The notes below the pieces were generated by a model, which made no database searches, was not told the DNA's origin, and saw nothing but the letters and a program-made list of their open reading frames with translations. A program made the position numbers and the translations under genes. From Gadus chalcogrammus (taxonomy: Eukaryota; Chordata; Actinopteri; Gadiformes; Gadidae): a DNA stretch of 64,000 bases. Location: assembly GCF_026213295.1 (NCBI RefSeq), contig NC_079412.1, forward strand, positions 12,818,908-12,882,907, written 5' to 3'. Positions 12,950 through 32,829 of this stretch are shown piece after piece (the stretch's first letter is position 1; each line of letters opens with the position of its first letter).

Positions 12950-14870
12950 CATACGACTTTATTTGATGGTGTATTCAAGAGATGATAGGGAACAGAGCGC
13001 TTTGTCAAAGTTAAACAACTACATGGTTTTAAATGTTATAGTTTGGCTGCATACAGATTCTGGGTACCAGCACAAAGGTTAATGAATCATTGTATACGAC
13101 TGCTATATTTGTGATTAATCTATACACTGATTTCCAATATATTACTATATATCACATGCAGTAATTCCTCAGATTTCTACTTATCTAATCAGTTCAAATA
13201 TTTCATGAAATTGTGTTGTCCTTAAATGTTTAACGGTCTCACTTGATCTAGTTATTTCAAGAATACGTCATCTAAAAAAATCATGCAGGCATGAGTTCAT
13301 AACGTTGTGGAGTTTACTTGACAATTTCACTTTTATGAACCAAATGTAACAATACAAGAACTATTTCCTTGCTCAACTGATTGCTTTCAATTCCTTAACC
13401 CAACATTTTAACTGAAAATATTTAAATTAAAAAAACAAGGATAAAAGAGAAAAAAACATGAGGTAGGCATTCTTTAAAAAAAGAAAAAAGGATAGAATAA
13501 CTAAAGATGAGGTTGATGCCTCCTGGGCACCTCCCGTTGGAGGTGTATCACCCACTGCCAACTGGGAGTAGACCCCCGTGGTAACCCAAGGATGCCCTCA
13601 AGGGATTCCATCTCCTAGCCTGCCTGGGAACACCTAGGGGTCTCCCTGGAGGAGCTAAACTAGGGGAAGTTGCCGGGGGAAACGGGCACCTGGACTGCGG
13701 CTGTACCCGCCCTAATGCCACTGTTACTAAAAGTGGAGAACCAGTTTTCAAAAAGATGGATGCATGAACGGATAGCAAGAAATGTTTTAATCAAAAACGT
13801 TGTCATCAATCCTGACAACACGAATGGAAATGCAAAAATGTATTTGAAGTAAAAATAAACAATACAGCAAGAGGGGACAAAAACATAAATGCTACTTTCT
13901 TTCTGATGCTGTTCAATGAATGTATAAGTGGATGCAAGCACAGGAACAAATGGCACTTCATTTTGGTTTTTGAATTCACAGTTTTGTAATTCAAACGCTC
14001 AAGTTTTACCTTCACATTCCATTTGAGAATAGAAAGTGAAATATGGTTGATAAAAAATTGGCACAGTGTGGTATCAAGGCTACTTTGATTGAGATAGCCA
14101 GTTGTACACTGACAACAGTTTGAAAACAGTAGTCCGAAGGAAAACAACTCATTCACATTTGTCATTCAATCAGGGGTCATCACATGAATTTTAAAACATT
14201 TCCAGCCACAGCAAGAAACATTAATGTGTTATTAAGGGACAATCAAATTAAAGATGATAAGCTTCCAAAATTTTAAAATGAAAATTTGCTCTGCATCGCA
14301 AACGAAAACCAAACAGAAACAAACAACAGAAAGAGGCACCCAGTCTATGCGGCAAGATAATAAAAAAATAACTCCCTCAAAAGTAGAAAATCCAAACAAT
14401 CTGATGCCCTTAATTTTTGTGCTGCACTGCAACAGGAAAATATACAGCTTTATGAAACAAAGACGCCAAGCTCTAGGGAATAGGTCAGTCTCTTACAGAG
14501 CTGTCATTGAAAACACTTATTACTATCTACAGGTATGTTTGGTCGCCACTATCTGACCACATCTGAAAGGACACAAGTAAGGCACATCCTGAACTCCTGC
14601 CACATCCAACAACTGACCAAATCACAATCAGACACTCCGCTGGCTTCTAGACAAAATAACAAAAATAACTAAAACCGCTTACAAACGTAAGCAAATCACC
14701 AGTGTCCAATCTAGCATGGCCAAATAGGGCCTCCTTTGTGGAGGGGCATGACTGTGCAGATGAACAAGAAGTTACGTTACATGTATATATAAACAGGAAG
14801 ATGGGTGGGGGCACAGTGGTGCTTTAACTGTGGGGATAACTGTGGTCTTCATGGCTGATCTGGGTAGGTC
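12950..14870 (-). other. dhx35: Presumed dhx35 3' untranslated region
   Basis: Downstream of the stop at 14871 the first clear minus-strand AATAAA I picked out is at 12963-12958. If it is the one used, the 3' UTR is about 1.9 kb and includes an antisense LINE-like fragment (13510-13735). No other gene is visible in the interval. Confidence 0.4.
13510..13735 (+). mobile_element. LINE fragment (Rex3/RTE-like 3' region?)
   Basis: Sequence such as 'gcctgggaacacctaggggtctcc' plus 'ggaggagctaaactaggggaagttgccgggg' resembles the conserved stretch near the 3' end of fish RTE/Rex3 LINEs ('tgggaacgcctcggggtccccc...gaggagctgg'). It lies antisense inside the presumed dhx35 3' untranslated region. Family assignment is from memory and uncertain. 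Confidence 0.4.
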
Positions 14871-22121
<7,251 letters not shown>

Positions 22122-22129
22122 TTTGGCTC

Positions 22130-22164
22130 TACGTCACATATTTCTCAATCGGTCGGTGACGTCA
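22130..22164. promoter_or_regulatory. Two CRE-type sites upstream of the dhx35 start
   Basis: A perfect CRE palindrome TGACGTCA lies at 22157-22164 and a half-matching TACGTCAC at 22130-22137, just upstream of the ATG at 22121 (minus strand). TGACGTCA binds CREB/ATF factors and is common in promoters of housekeeping genes. The transcription start cannot be placed from sequence alone. Confidence 0.5.
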
Positions 22165-22804
22165 CATGTCGGGATTTCGAATTTTTGAATGTCACCCAAA
22201 GACTAGGTAGGCCTACGCATAATTCTACTGAGTGAGCTGAAAAATATAACAATCATGCTTCGTCATTTTACTTTTTCAAAAGGCTTATATTATTCAACGA
22301 ACCATGCTTAGGACATATTTCAAAAATATTGCCTATGGGGTTAAGTCAAACGAATTAACAATCAATCACAGACAATCTCCTGGAAAATGGAGGCTACACG
22401 AAGCCTACTTTATTGTGATATTTCAAAAGAGCCCAGTCAGAAAATACAATCCTCGCAAAAACCTTCCATGATGTACCTACTATTATCATTAGTCACCTTA
22501 CAATGGCTGTCATTAAATGTATTCACTATAAAATACTGAGTGGTCTGTTACATCAGTTGAGATATAACTAATACATAGAAAAAAACAGCATGACATAATA
22601 TGGACTTAAATCAAAATGGGACTTTTTTAAATCAGGGTGTTTAAACGAGTTCCAAAACATTAGGTAAGAACTGATCAGGAAGCTACACATGTAAAAACTA
22701 AAAGAAAAACTTAAAATTAATTATATCCACTACTTACAATCCATCCAAGACAAATGACACCATACATACTAGTAGCAAATCATGGCAGTGCATATAACAG
22801 TTTA

Positions 22805-23482
22805 AGCTTTATTCAATGGACTTTATGCCCTTCAATACATGCATATATTGTTCTTTGTTTCTTACGCAGTCTCCTAGTGTGGCAGCATTGGAACTGTTAG
22901 GTCTGGACTGATTGATTTTGATCAGCCAATTTTAAAGTAAGATATTTGTGTACAAATCACATGTTAGGTATAGGGGCCAATAAAGCAGAATAATCCTGAA
23001 AATTAAGAAAAGGAAAGCCAAAAACTTGAATGTATTTTGCTTTGTTATCACAAAAAATGACTGTTGCATTACACTCTTAAAGACTGACATGTGGTGCCTA
23101 CATTGTTTTACCAATGACCAATGATGACATCATTTCAAAACATGGATTAAAACATTTCATCACATCAATATTCCAGCAAGGAATTGCAGTATCTTTCCCA
23201 ACTAATTTTAAGTTAAATAGTGTTTCTTAATGGATCATAACGTTGTCGGTTGGAGAAAGTAAAACATATTTTAGAGGAGATACAGAGGTACGTGAAGTAT
23301 CTCTGGGACTGTCAAGACCTATTGTAATGTATTGAGCAATGATGTTCTCCGAAGGAGCCGCTCACTGCTCAAGGGAGAGGTCCTGCTGGTACCGCTCTCT
23401 CTATGTACTTCTATGCTGTGTCTTGACATTTTTCCTTCAATTGAAATGTTTGTTTGAATGAATTCTCCCCGGTGATCTTCTC
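22805..23482 (-). other. rab5if: Presumed rab5if 3' untranslated region
   Basis: From the stop codon (23483-23485) to a minus-strand AATAAA at 22813-22808. Between that signal and the dhx35 promoter (about 22170) lie about 600 bp with no recognisable feature. The two genes are head to tail on the same strand. Confidence 0.5.
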
Positions 23483-25387
23483 TCATTCATGATGAAGTGC
23501 TGTGTAAAATATTATCCACACCACCTGGGAAGAGAAGAACATAAAACACAATCAAGATGAGTATGGTTGTCGGGGTACTGTGCTTGGTCAGTGTGTGAGC
23601 TACATATGCTCCATTCCAGGGGGTTCAGAACCACAATTGGCATACTTTCACAGAAGGCTAAATAGTGAAAATGCCTATTTGCATTGTGTCATACAATCTG
23701 TGGAATGTGATTGGCCAAATTTCCTCTTCAGTTTAGTATATTTCCAAAAATGTGTTTTAACAGAATGTAAATAATAAGGCTATCCAATTAATTGTAGGGC
23801 AGTTTTCATGTGTATGAAATGATTAAGCGCCCAACAAGTATAACATCCATGATATTGATAGTCTCATTTGAGACTAGAGGCGTTCATTGCCTTGAGTGGC
23901 ATTAGAGTCATGGAATAAAGATATGGACTTGAATAAATTGTGATGGGAAGCCTTTATGATGAATAAGATTGGGACATTGTAAAACGTATGTTTCTGTAAA
24001 AAAAAAAGGCTAAGTGATTTGCTATAGCTATTGTTATCATCATTATTATGTTTTTCAGTAAAATAAAGCACGAATCCAAACAGCATTACTAAAAGTGGTT
24101 TCCATTTTCAAATAAAAAAAAAATCAATAAAAGGATGCATGAAAGAAGTATTATCTTTAAGAAATGGAACGGTGTCGCCCTAAACAGAAGCCCAATAAAT
24201 TGCATTAGCTCCAGTCAGTTGAAAATGATGAAGGTGGACGTCGTGTATGCCAGCATTAGAGAGAGAATTGGGGGTAGAAGTGTAACATGCAAATAGTTTG
24301 ATGGAGAGTTAACACCTTAAAGCCAGAAAACTGGCAGATAATCATATAAATAAATCGTACATTCTATCCTCAAACCATTTAAATTGTAAGCAATTGCTTA
24401 AAGCTGATTTATACTGCAAGTTCACTTGATTACTTAAAACGTCTAATTGTTTGCATAAAGAGTTGAGAATCTTTACCAGAAATAAAGCAAAAGATGTCAT
24501 GAAGCCTTCTTTAGTGAGTTCCCAGGTGCCCCCATACTCCTCCTCGTCAATCTGCTGGAAACTACTGAAGTACACATAGAGAACGCCAGCATTGATGATG
24601 CAGAATCTGAAAGAAAGAAAACAAAAAGGATTACTAAAAATGCCGTAATTTGACAATCTTTATAATATACAAGGCTATTTGTTGCCATGCCATTACATGG
24701 TAAAAAAAATAGGACTTAATGGTCAGCTGGAACAAAAATAACGGTAACAATCAATACTTACATGGCTATTCCCAAGAATCCCTTCAGTGGCGCGACACCC
24801 CATACCACACCAAGGATTATAGCAATGATTTGCCTGATCCAATAAATTACATCTAAAAATTCATCCTGTTTAAGAAAAGATTGGCATGATTAATGTTGAG
24901 GTATTCATTACCATACTTGACTACTTGATAACAATGAATAAGATTCATATTATGCATGCAATAAATAGGACCCAAAAAGAACAGAACCTTAGGAATAACC
25001 CTTTGTGGGTAAAACGAGGGATAAAAGCACTGAAATTCTTGTTTGTAATTGTTTTAATTGTGGGTCAAAAGCTTGTGTGGGAATAGAGTATGTAATACCC
25101 AGCAAGTGTTAGTTGTGTGTACACCGTTATCCTGCTAAGGTCAACGCTAGGGGGAATAACATTTCCAATCCTTCGATGACAACCAGCGAATAGATTCAAC
25201 TATGGCAATTAAGCTCTGCAAACTACACTACTACAGACTATAGTCCTTGTAGACAAGCCGTCCGAGGCCCTCTGCTTACCTTCTCCTCCCAGACAGCATG
25301 ACTGTTGAAGGTTTTGCCCCATGTGGACTGCTTCACACCTCCGTTGACGAGATGGATCTCTTCTTTCCGCTTGGAACCGTTCCTCAT
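23483..25387 (-). CDS. rab5if: RAB5IF (C20orf24 family) membrane protein, complete, 4 coding exons
   Basis: Exons 25387-25280, 24865-24762, 24606-24477 and 23524-23483 join in phase to 127 aa, against about 129 aa for human RAB5IF. The first ATG that fits the family start is at 25387 (MRNGSKRKEE). Exon 2 gives DEFLDVIYWIRQIIAIILGV and WGVAPLKGFLGIA; exon 3 gives FCIINAGVLYVYFSSFQQID and EEEYGGTWELTKEGFMTSFA; exon 4 gives VVWIIFYTALHHE and the stop. Three hydrophobic stretches suggest a small multi-pass membrane protein. The family is known as a Rab5-interacting factor and as an ER-associated factor in membrane-protein biogenesis and respiratory-chain assembly. The last exon is only 42 nt and is recognised by the family's WIIFYTA motif. 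Confidence 0.95.
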
Positions 25388-25581
25388 TCTGAGTTTGTTA
25401 CGCCGGTGAGTGACAGAGATATTGGGCTGAACGTTCAATCCAGTTAGGTCGTTAGGCAGGAGAAATGTATTTGATATTCCTTCGGTTGAAAGTTATTTAA
25501 ATGTCTTTGAGTCTGTGAGGAGAAATAAAACCCTATGCTGATATGACAGATTGCGGTCTAGCAGAAAAATCAACGTTCTGG

Positions 25582-25621
25582 GCATGCGCAGAGTAGTTTG
25601 ACCCCAGAAACGACAACCAAT
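25582..25621. promoter_or_regulatory. NRF1-type and CCAAT sites upstream of rab5if
   Basis: GCATGCGCA at 25582-25590 matches the NRF1 core, and CCAAT lies at 25617-25621, about 200-235 bp upstream of the rab5if start on the minus strand. NRF1 plus CCAAT is typical of TATA-less housekeeping promoters, often bidirectional. zhx3 is transcribed in the opposite direction from this side, but its first exon is not identified. Confidence 0.45.
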
Positions 25622-27132
25622 CACAAACTGCGACGTCGCTTCGACGTTAACAAAAAACAACTTGATTTTCGACAGTGCCATCTAATGACAAGATGGTTGT
25701 ATGTCATGTCCCTCATGTCATGTCCCGGCAACTCACGAGGGACACACCTCCTTTTCCAAACTAAACACAGAACAGTCTGTTACACTTGTATAAACTTTAG
25801 AAAGAGACATCAGTATGACATTATCACCTGGCACTTAGCTGATGTCTCAAGAAAGCCTGTAGATGTCCTCACAAAACATAGATACATGGCCAGTTTCGCA
25901 AAATTATCAAATGGGGTCCCACCACCACTAATAGTATCGACCTTCAATGGGCTGCAAATTGGAGTGCTACATTTGCTATCACTTACGTCCAGCAGAATGC
26001 CGCCTCTGCATTCAGTGGCAAGAAACCTGAGGCACAATTATTGTAATGGACTGCACCTCAATTATTCAAACAATACTGCAGGCCCTTATATTATTAGATC
26101 CCATTTATTAGATAATAGATAAGTGATAACTACAGCAACTAAATGTGTATGTAATATTCACATGTGTGTACAAGTGATTCAATTAGGGCTCCTCTTTCAA
26201 ACGTTCTGCAATAATATTTACCTGGTTTCATGACTGCCTGGTCTTGGAAAGGTCCCAGGTTTTTCAGTTAGTTTGCTTTAAGTTGATTAAACAAACCTTT
26301 ACTGACGAGTATTTGCAATATAAAAGTTACATCAAAATAAATGATAGGAGGCTCACAGGTTATATCTGACACAGGAAAAGGGTCCACAGCAGAAAAAATG
26401 CTTTTACTCAGGCCATAATTGTTTCTGGCTCTCGATCCAATTGCAGGTGCATTGTTTGGCCTATGGCGATATTTGAGTTGGCTGGATACCGTTTGTTATT
26501 GAGCCTGGAACTCCAGCAGAGGGCGTTCTTTGTCAGAGCCGTTAATTAAAACATGTATTTAAATTCCGAACTGCCCATCTAACCGTTACTTACAAATCAC
26601 TGTTGTATAATTTGTTTCACTTATGTGTTTTACTTAATAATTATTATTTGATAATTACACGTGGCCTGTGTGCTTTTGCTTTCTGTGCAATTAAAGCCTA
26701 TGGTAAAATAAATTAGACTCCGTCCCTGTGTCGAGGTAAACCAATGTATTGTTTGCAGAAGTATTGATTTCTGTTATTGAGTGGTGAGAGGAAAACGGCG
26801 CTGACTAAACAGTTTTCAAAACAATATGGATATGTTTAATTAATATTCAGGCAATGACACCCTTGTAATTAGCCTATGGAAATAGAGCCATAGGCCTACA
26901 TCTAATTTGACATCGTAGGCCTATAAAACAGAACACGTATAAACCATCAACAGATAGCGCGCTCATTCTCACACCTTTAATACCTGAAAAAAATAAACAT
27001 ATGTAAAACTACGACAAAGAACCAACTCACAAGCTTGGTTGATTGGTGTGGAAAGTGGTTGTGGTATATTATTTGTGTCCAATTGCAGGCCTTGGATGAC
27101 AACTTCCGAACATAACTTAAATTCGTTTTTTG

Positions 27133-27434
<302 letters not shown>

Positions 27435-28939
27435 TCAGGGTCGGGGTCCTACAACAGTGCGCAGGGTTGGCTTTCAGGAAGTTACCTTGGGGGCAGGTAT
27501 GGTAGCCTGATTGCGAGTTAATTGAGGAAGATCTCGTATCTCCCATAGGTCATCCCAAACTTGACTACCGCCGTTCACTTTATTATTGTCATGCATGATG
27601 ATGGGATGCCTGTCTGACTCACTTGCTTCTCTCCACACACAGTGGAGCTCTCACGCCGACTCGAAGTCTCGACCGTCAGTGACGTTTGCATCACGTGTCT
27701 GTCTCTTCACTGGGTACGTACGTCGTATTTTCTTCCACTCTGCCTGCCTGATACCGAGAGCCATTCGAAATAAACAAGAGAAAGGGGCCATTGTGCGACC
27801 CTGCTCCAGTGTCACGCTCATCATCCATCGATTAAGAAGGGGGATATACACCTTAGTATAATACATAAACAAATACCAAGTAATGTATCTGTCTTGCTGA
27901 AACCGTATCATTTTTTTTTACTTTTCTACCGCTACCATAACAGTTTGGCTTGGACAAAGAGGTGAGTGGGGATTTTACCGTATGCTAAAAAGTGTTTGTC
28001 TACCTTTCCAAAGTTGCAGGAGCTATATTAGCCTACCTTTGCGGGCTGCGCTAAGCAGCGTTGGCCAGCTGCATGTCGCTTGCTTAAAATGGCGACAGCA
28101 AGGGGGCGATTAGTTTTGGGGGCTTGCCTTTGCTATCACTTTAAATCGGCTCGCGTGTTTGTGAAGATTGAATGTATTCGGGCTGTGAAGTTATTAAGGC
28201 TCTCTCCAACTTGAGCGCAGGATCAACATGCGCGCTACATTGTACGAGCTTTCATTTTGAGGAATGCATCAAGCGGCGCTCACAGAGGCGGCTCGTTTTT
28301 GTATCGTATGACAAATACCACTATCCATAAGTTTGTATGATTAACCTATACATGATGATAGGTGTGTGTATATGCCTAATACATATCCATACCCCTTGGA
28401 TTAAAAACCCCCGGTCAAAGGCTTCTGCGATACTCTGCGAAACAAGTTTGAAACAATCGCTTTGCATTCTTTTGTATTGTTTTTGTAAATGTTATAAAAA
28501 TGGTTATTGTTCAATTATCTGCCGATTATTATTTAGTTTTGCCTATCTGTCTTCATGTTGGCGTTACGTACGCAATACAGCCAAGGAGTACCGAGTGATC
28601 CTACTCCTAATTGTACTGACCTTTATAATATTTTGACAACTGTGTATGACTGATGTTAAAAGTCCGTTATGCTTTCCATAACACGTTTGTTTATTATGTT
28701 TATTTGGTAGACAAGGCTTATACATAGTTTTCCACAGTTAACATAATGTGAATGGATGCTTTGAGTTATTTATCATGTCAACTGTTTCACGAGTGTGACT
28801 TAAGGAAGCAAGCCAAAGTTTTAAAAACTACTCGTCTAATATCCTCACACAGAACATCAGCCTAATCATATTATCTATTCATCACTTATTTTCCCTCGGT
28901 TTAGGCAAATTAGCAGATTTGTGTTGCAGATTATTTTTT

Positions 28940-28982
<43 letters not shown>

Positions 28983-29144
28983 ACACATGTATATATGTGT
29001 TAAATAGCTTGCAGGCTGGATATCCCTTGCCCTGAAAATGGCAAGCAGATGGTCTTTCAATAGGTTTATCTTTATGCCCCCACAGCATTACATCCTGTTA
29101 TGATGTGGTGGCGTTGATCTGAACTGATGGCTGTTACGTCAACT

Positions 29145-29640
29145 GACTCAACCTTACTTTCTAGAGCTCTCTCCCGACTCAACCTTTACGTCCTAGAGAT
29201 CTCTTCCTACTCAAGCTTACTTCCTAGAGCCCTCAGCCTACTCATCCTTACTTCCTAGAGCCCCCCGCCTACTCATCCTTGCTTCCTAGAGCCCTCCCCC
29301 TACCCATCCTTGCCTCCTAAGGCCCTCTCTCTACTCAACCTTACTTTCCAGATCTTTTTTCCTACTCAACCATACTTCCTAGAGCTCTCTCCCTAATCAA
29401 CCTTACTTCCTAGAGCGATCTCCCTACTCAACCTTACCTCCTAGAGCTCTCTCCCTACTCAACCTTACCTCCTAGTTTTCTCTCCCTACTCAACCTTACT
29501 TCCTAGAGCTCTCGCCCTACTCAACCTTACCTCCTAGAGCTCTCGCCCTACTCAACCTTACTTCCTAGAGCAATCTCCCTACTCAACCTTACCTCCTAGA
29601 GCTCTCTCCCTACTCAACCTTACTTCCTAGAGCGATCCTC
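29145..29640. repeat. 31-bp minisatellite, about 16 copies
   Basis: Tandem units of about 31 bp with consensus 'cttacctcctagagctctctccctactcaac'. Unit variants change GAGCTC to GAGCGATC or GAGCCC. The left copies are more diverged than the right ones, and some right-hand copies are nearly identical, which points to recent expansion from the right side. Confidence 0.85.
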
Positions 29641-30888
29641 CTTGGACCTTATGCTTTACACGTCCTCCATCATGCTCACGAGTGTTTTCACAAGCCTCTG
29701 ATTCATATTTGGTCTGCCACGTTATCGACAGAAAGGGGGGCCAGGGGATGGATTCATTGGCTAACTCAATTGTTTATTGTAGATCCCCATCTTGACCATG
29801 ATTTAGACTCAGGATGAACTTGCGTCTTAACCCCCGACCCCTTCATTTAAAAATTGGCGTGATAAACAAATAAATCAATAAGTGAATGAATTAATGTTTG
29901 CTGTTAGTCGGGCGGCCGACTATCCCCGCTGCATTAACATTTGGTGGTCAGTGGCTGCCTCTGATCTGGTGGCTGGTAAACAGCCTGTGATGTCAGCCAT
30001 TTTAGGTTGGAACAGCAAGGAGCATGGTGCTCCGCCATTTTTTTCTCCCCCTCCCTCCTCCCTCACCAATCCACTTTTAACGCCTGCGTTGCCAGTGGCC
30101 TCAGTAGTGCAGCCTCCTGCAACTCAGGCAGCCATCCGCACAGTGACCTGAGCGGGCTCCGCAGCAGATGGGGGGTGGGGTGGGGAGGGGGGTATGGGGG
30201 ATTGTGTAGCGGCACGGAGGTTGAGGTTAGACTCTGGTTGCTAGAGTTGGAGAAATGCAATTATCCCTCAGCCAGAAGAATACCAATTTCCGGTTGGTTG
30301 CAGGCTAAATATCAAAACAATTGCCTGGTCAGTAGATGTTTCCACTCTGGCGTTTAAAAAAAAAAAAGAAAAAGAGAAAATGCTCTAAAAGTGAACTTTA
30401 GACCGTGGCCTGTCAGATAGGAGCATGGCTGCTGTCGTGTGTCGTGGCTCCTGGAGATATCGTGTAGGACATCCATAAACAGGTTGGGTTGAGGTCTACA
30501 GATGGCAGAAAATAAACTGATGGCCCCGGCGGGTATCAGAATCACCTTTACTCTCTCGTTCTCCAGAGGGCCTCTGCTGAGGTTTGTGAACCGGCTTGGA
30601 GGGGCCAAGCAGGACACTGGCCACGGGCAGATGTGTGGACAAAGTGGAGCACTGTGAGGGAACAGGAAGAGACGCCATCGGCTTTGGCCAATCGCGCGGG
30701 ACGGTGGCAGTGACCACACCTAGCTGGGAGACATGAACGCCGCACGAGAGGCACTGAAATAGGAGCTGGGCAGGGACTCTCCAATCAGCACTCACTGTGC
30801 TGTGTGGAAAAACAAGCCCATCAAGAGCCTGGATGGGGTATGAGGTGTGTGCATGTGTGTGTGCACACATGCGTGTATGTGCGTGTTT

Positions 30889-30919
<31 letters not shown>

Positions 30920-31516
30920 GCTGCGCGCAGTGCCACGCTCGCTTGTGCTTTAGAGAAATGAGCTGGTGGGAGAGAGGGGGTAGGAGGTGGTTGCCATGGG
31001 GACAGTAACACACCAGTGGCGCTGCCGACCTGTCTCGCTGGGCCCAACTTGCTCAGAGGGGAGTGGAAAGGGGGGGAGGAGGGGGGGTTGAGGTGCTGTG
31101 CTGTGGGGGAGAGGAAGCAGAAGAATTGGATAAGTTGGAACACAAAAAAACGGCCGTTTCTCACACCGTACCCGTACCATTTGTGGAAGACTGATGCACG
31201 TCGTTCGGACGTCAGAACAGCCAGAAGGATCGTGATTCAGGATCTACAAAGAGTCTTGTTGTGGGTGCGTTCAGGTAGACTCTGAACAAGCTAGACTAAT
31301 CGGCAGGCCCTCCGGATGTGTGTGTGTGTGTGTTTCAGGGAGAGGGAGTGACTATGAAGGCTATTATTGGCCTCGCACACAGAGGATATAGCCTCGGCCG
31401 AGACTAAAGTCAGGCCAAGGGATGAAGGAAGGTGGAGCGCTGGCAATTCAGGGACATTGCTTGGACATGATTTCAAAACAGGACTTAGCTATTCTGTTTG
31501 GATGTCATTGAGGCTT

Positions 31517-31552
<36 letters not shown>

Positions 31553-32725
31553 CTTCGCTGTCTCTGTCTCTGTCTCATACACAGTAAAAAATGGCCGCCA
31601 CAGTGCTTCGGTAAACAAGCCTCACACAGGCATGCAAGTACCCACCCCCGCACGCCACACACACGCACACACACACACACACACACACAAACACATACAT
31701 AGACAAACATGAATGTACGAACACACACACACACTCAATGTCTCCCCCTTTATTCACAGGAAACCCGCGTTTGCAAGCTCTGACGCATTTAACAGGCGTG
31801 CAGAAGCTCTGTTGCCATATGGTCAGTGAAAGCGTAATATTTCTGACCTTAATTCGGCTTGGGCTATTGCCGTCACACTAAGGAGCCAAAGACTCTCTCA
31901 AACGCCCGGTGTTGTTGCATCAAGCCTAACCCACCTCAAAGGCCTTATTTTTTATTATGATTATGAAGTCCTTCACAATTGCCCAACTTATTTTTCTCAG
32001 CCTCTGCGTCTTGTCGTCCTCTTTTCGACACGTTTCGCTCGTCACCGCTTCTGTTGTTCTGAGGGATGCGTAACTTTTCCCTAACTTTTTTGAAATATTT
32101 TTTTAAGCTTTTATTCACATGAGGAGCTCTATGGGGTGGGGATCCTTAGCGTAGGCGTTGGGAAGCGGTTACAGTTAACAGTTACATTCCCCCCCCCACC
32201 CACCCAACCCCGTTGTCGTCGTCTTGAATACCACGACTACTGCTCGGGCTTATCCAGATGTCCGCAAGGAGAACACCGTAGACGGCGCCAATGTAGATTG
32301 CGTTCAGGGTGGGTATTCCTCGTGCTAGCGGTGGCGACATGCGTGGCGCTATTTAAACGTGGTCACCCGTGCACACATTTGTAGCCCAGGCGTTGAAGCC
32401 CTCAGCACTCGGGTCGTGTCCAGTGGCTAGAGAGCCCGGCTGGAACATTCCAGACTTCGCAGTGCAGCGAAGGAAGGGAGGGGGGAGGGAGGGAGGCAGG
32501 GAGGGAGGGAGGGAGGGAGCGTGGAGCATTGGGGGAACGACTCTGATTGTAGTGCAGAGCAAGAGTTGTGTGTTGTAGAGCGGGGGTTGGTAGGGAGGGT
32601 GGTATCAGAAAATTCCTTGCAGAAACACCTCAGTGCTTCCTCCGCGACTGTTAACACCCCTTCTTTCTCTGCCTCCCTCTCTTCCTCCCTCGCTCTGGTC
32701 TCACCCCAACGCGGCTGCCCATCCC

Positions 32726-32829
<104 letters not shown>

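Noticed and set aside
25598..26122. 174-codon open frame on the plus strand next to the rab5if promoter
   Set aside because: No recognisable motif, no biased composition and no splice partners; overlaps promoter motifs. Probably chance.
27960..27961. Donor AAAGAG|GTGAGT as a certain zhx3 first exon
   Set aside because: A single good donor with no mappable start or conserved content is not enough for a feature; kept only as a remark.
30496..31164. 222-codon minus-strand frame
   Set aside because: Pro/Ser/His-rich low complexity crossing a poly-G/(GT) tract; no domain.
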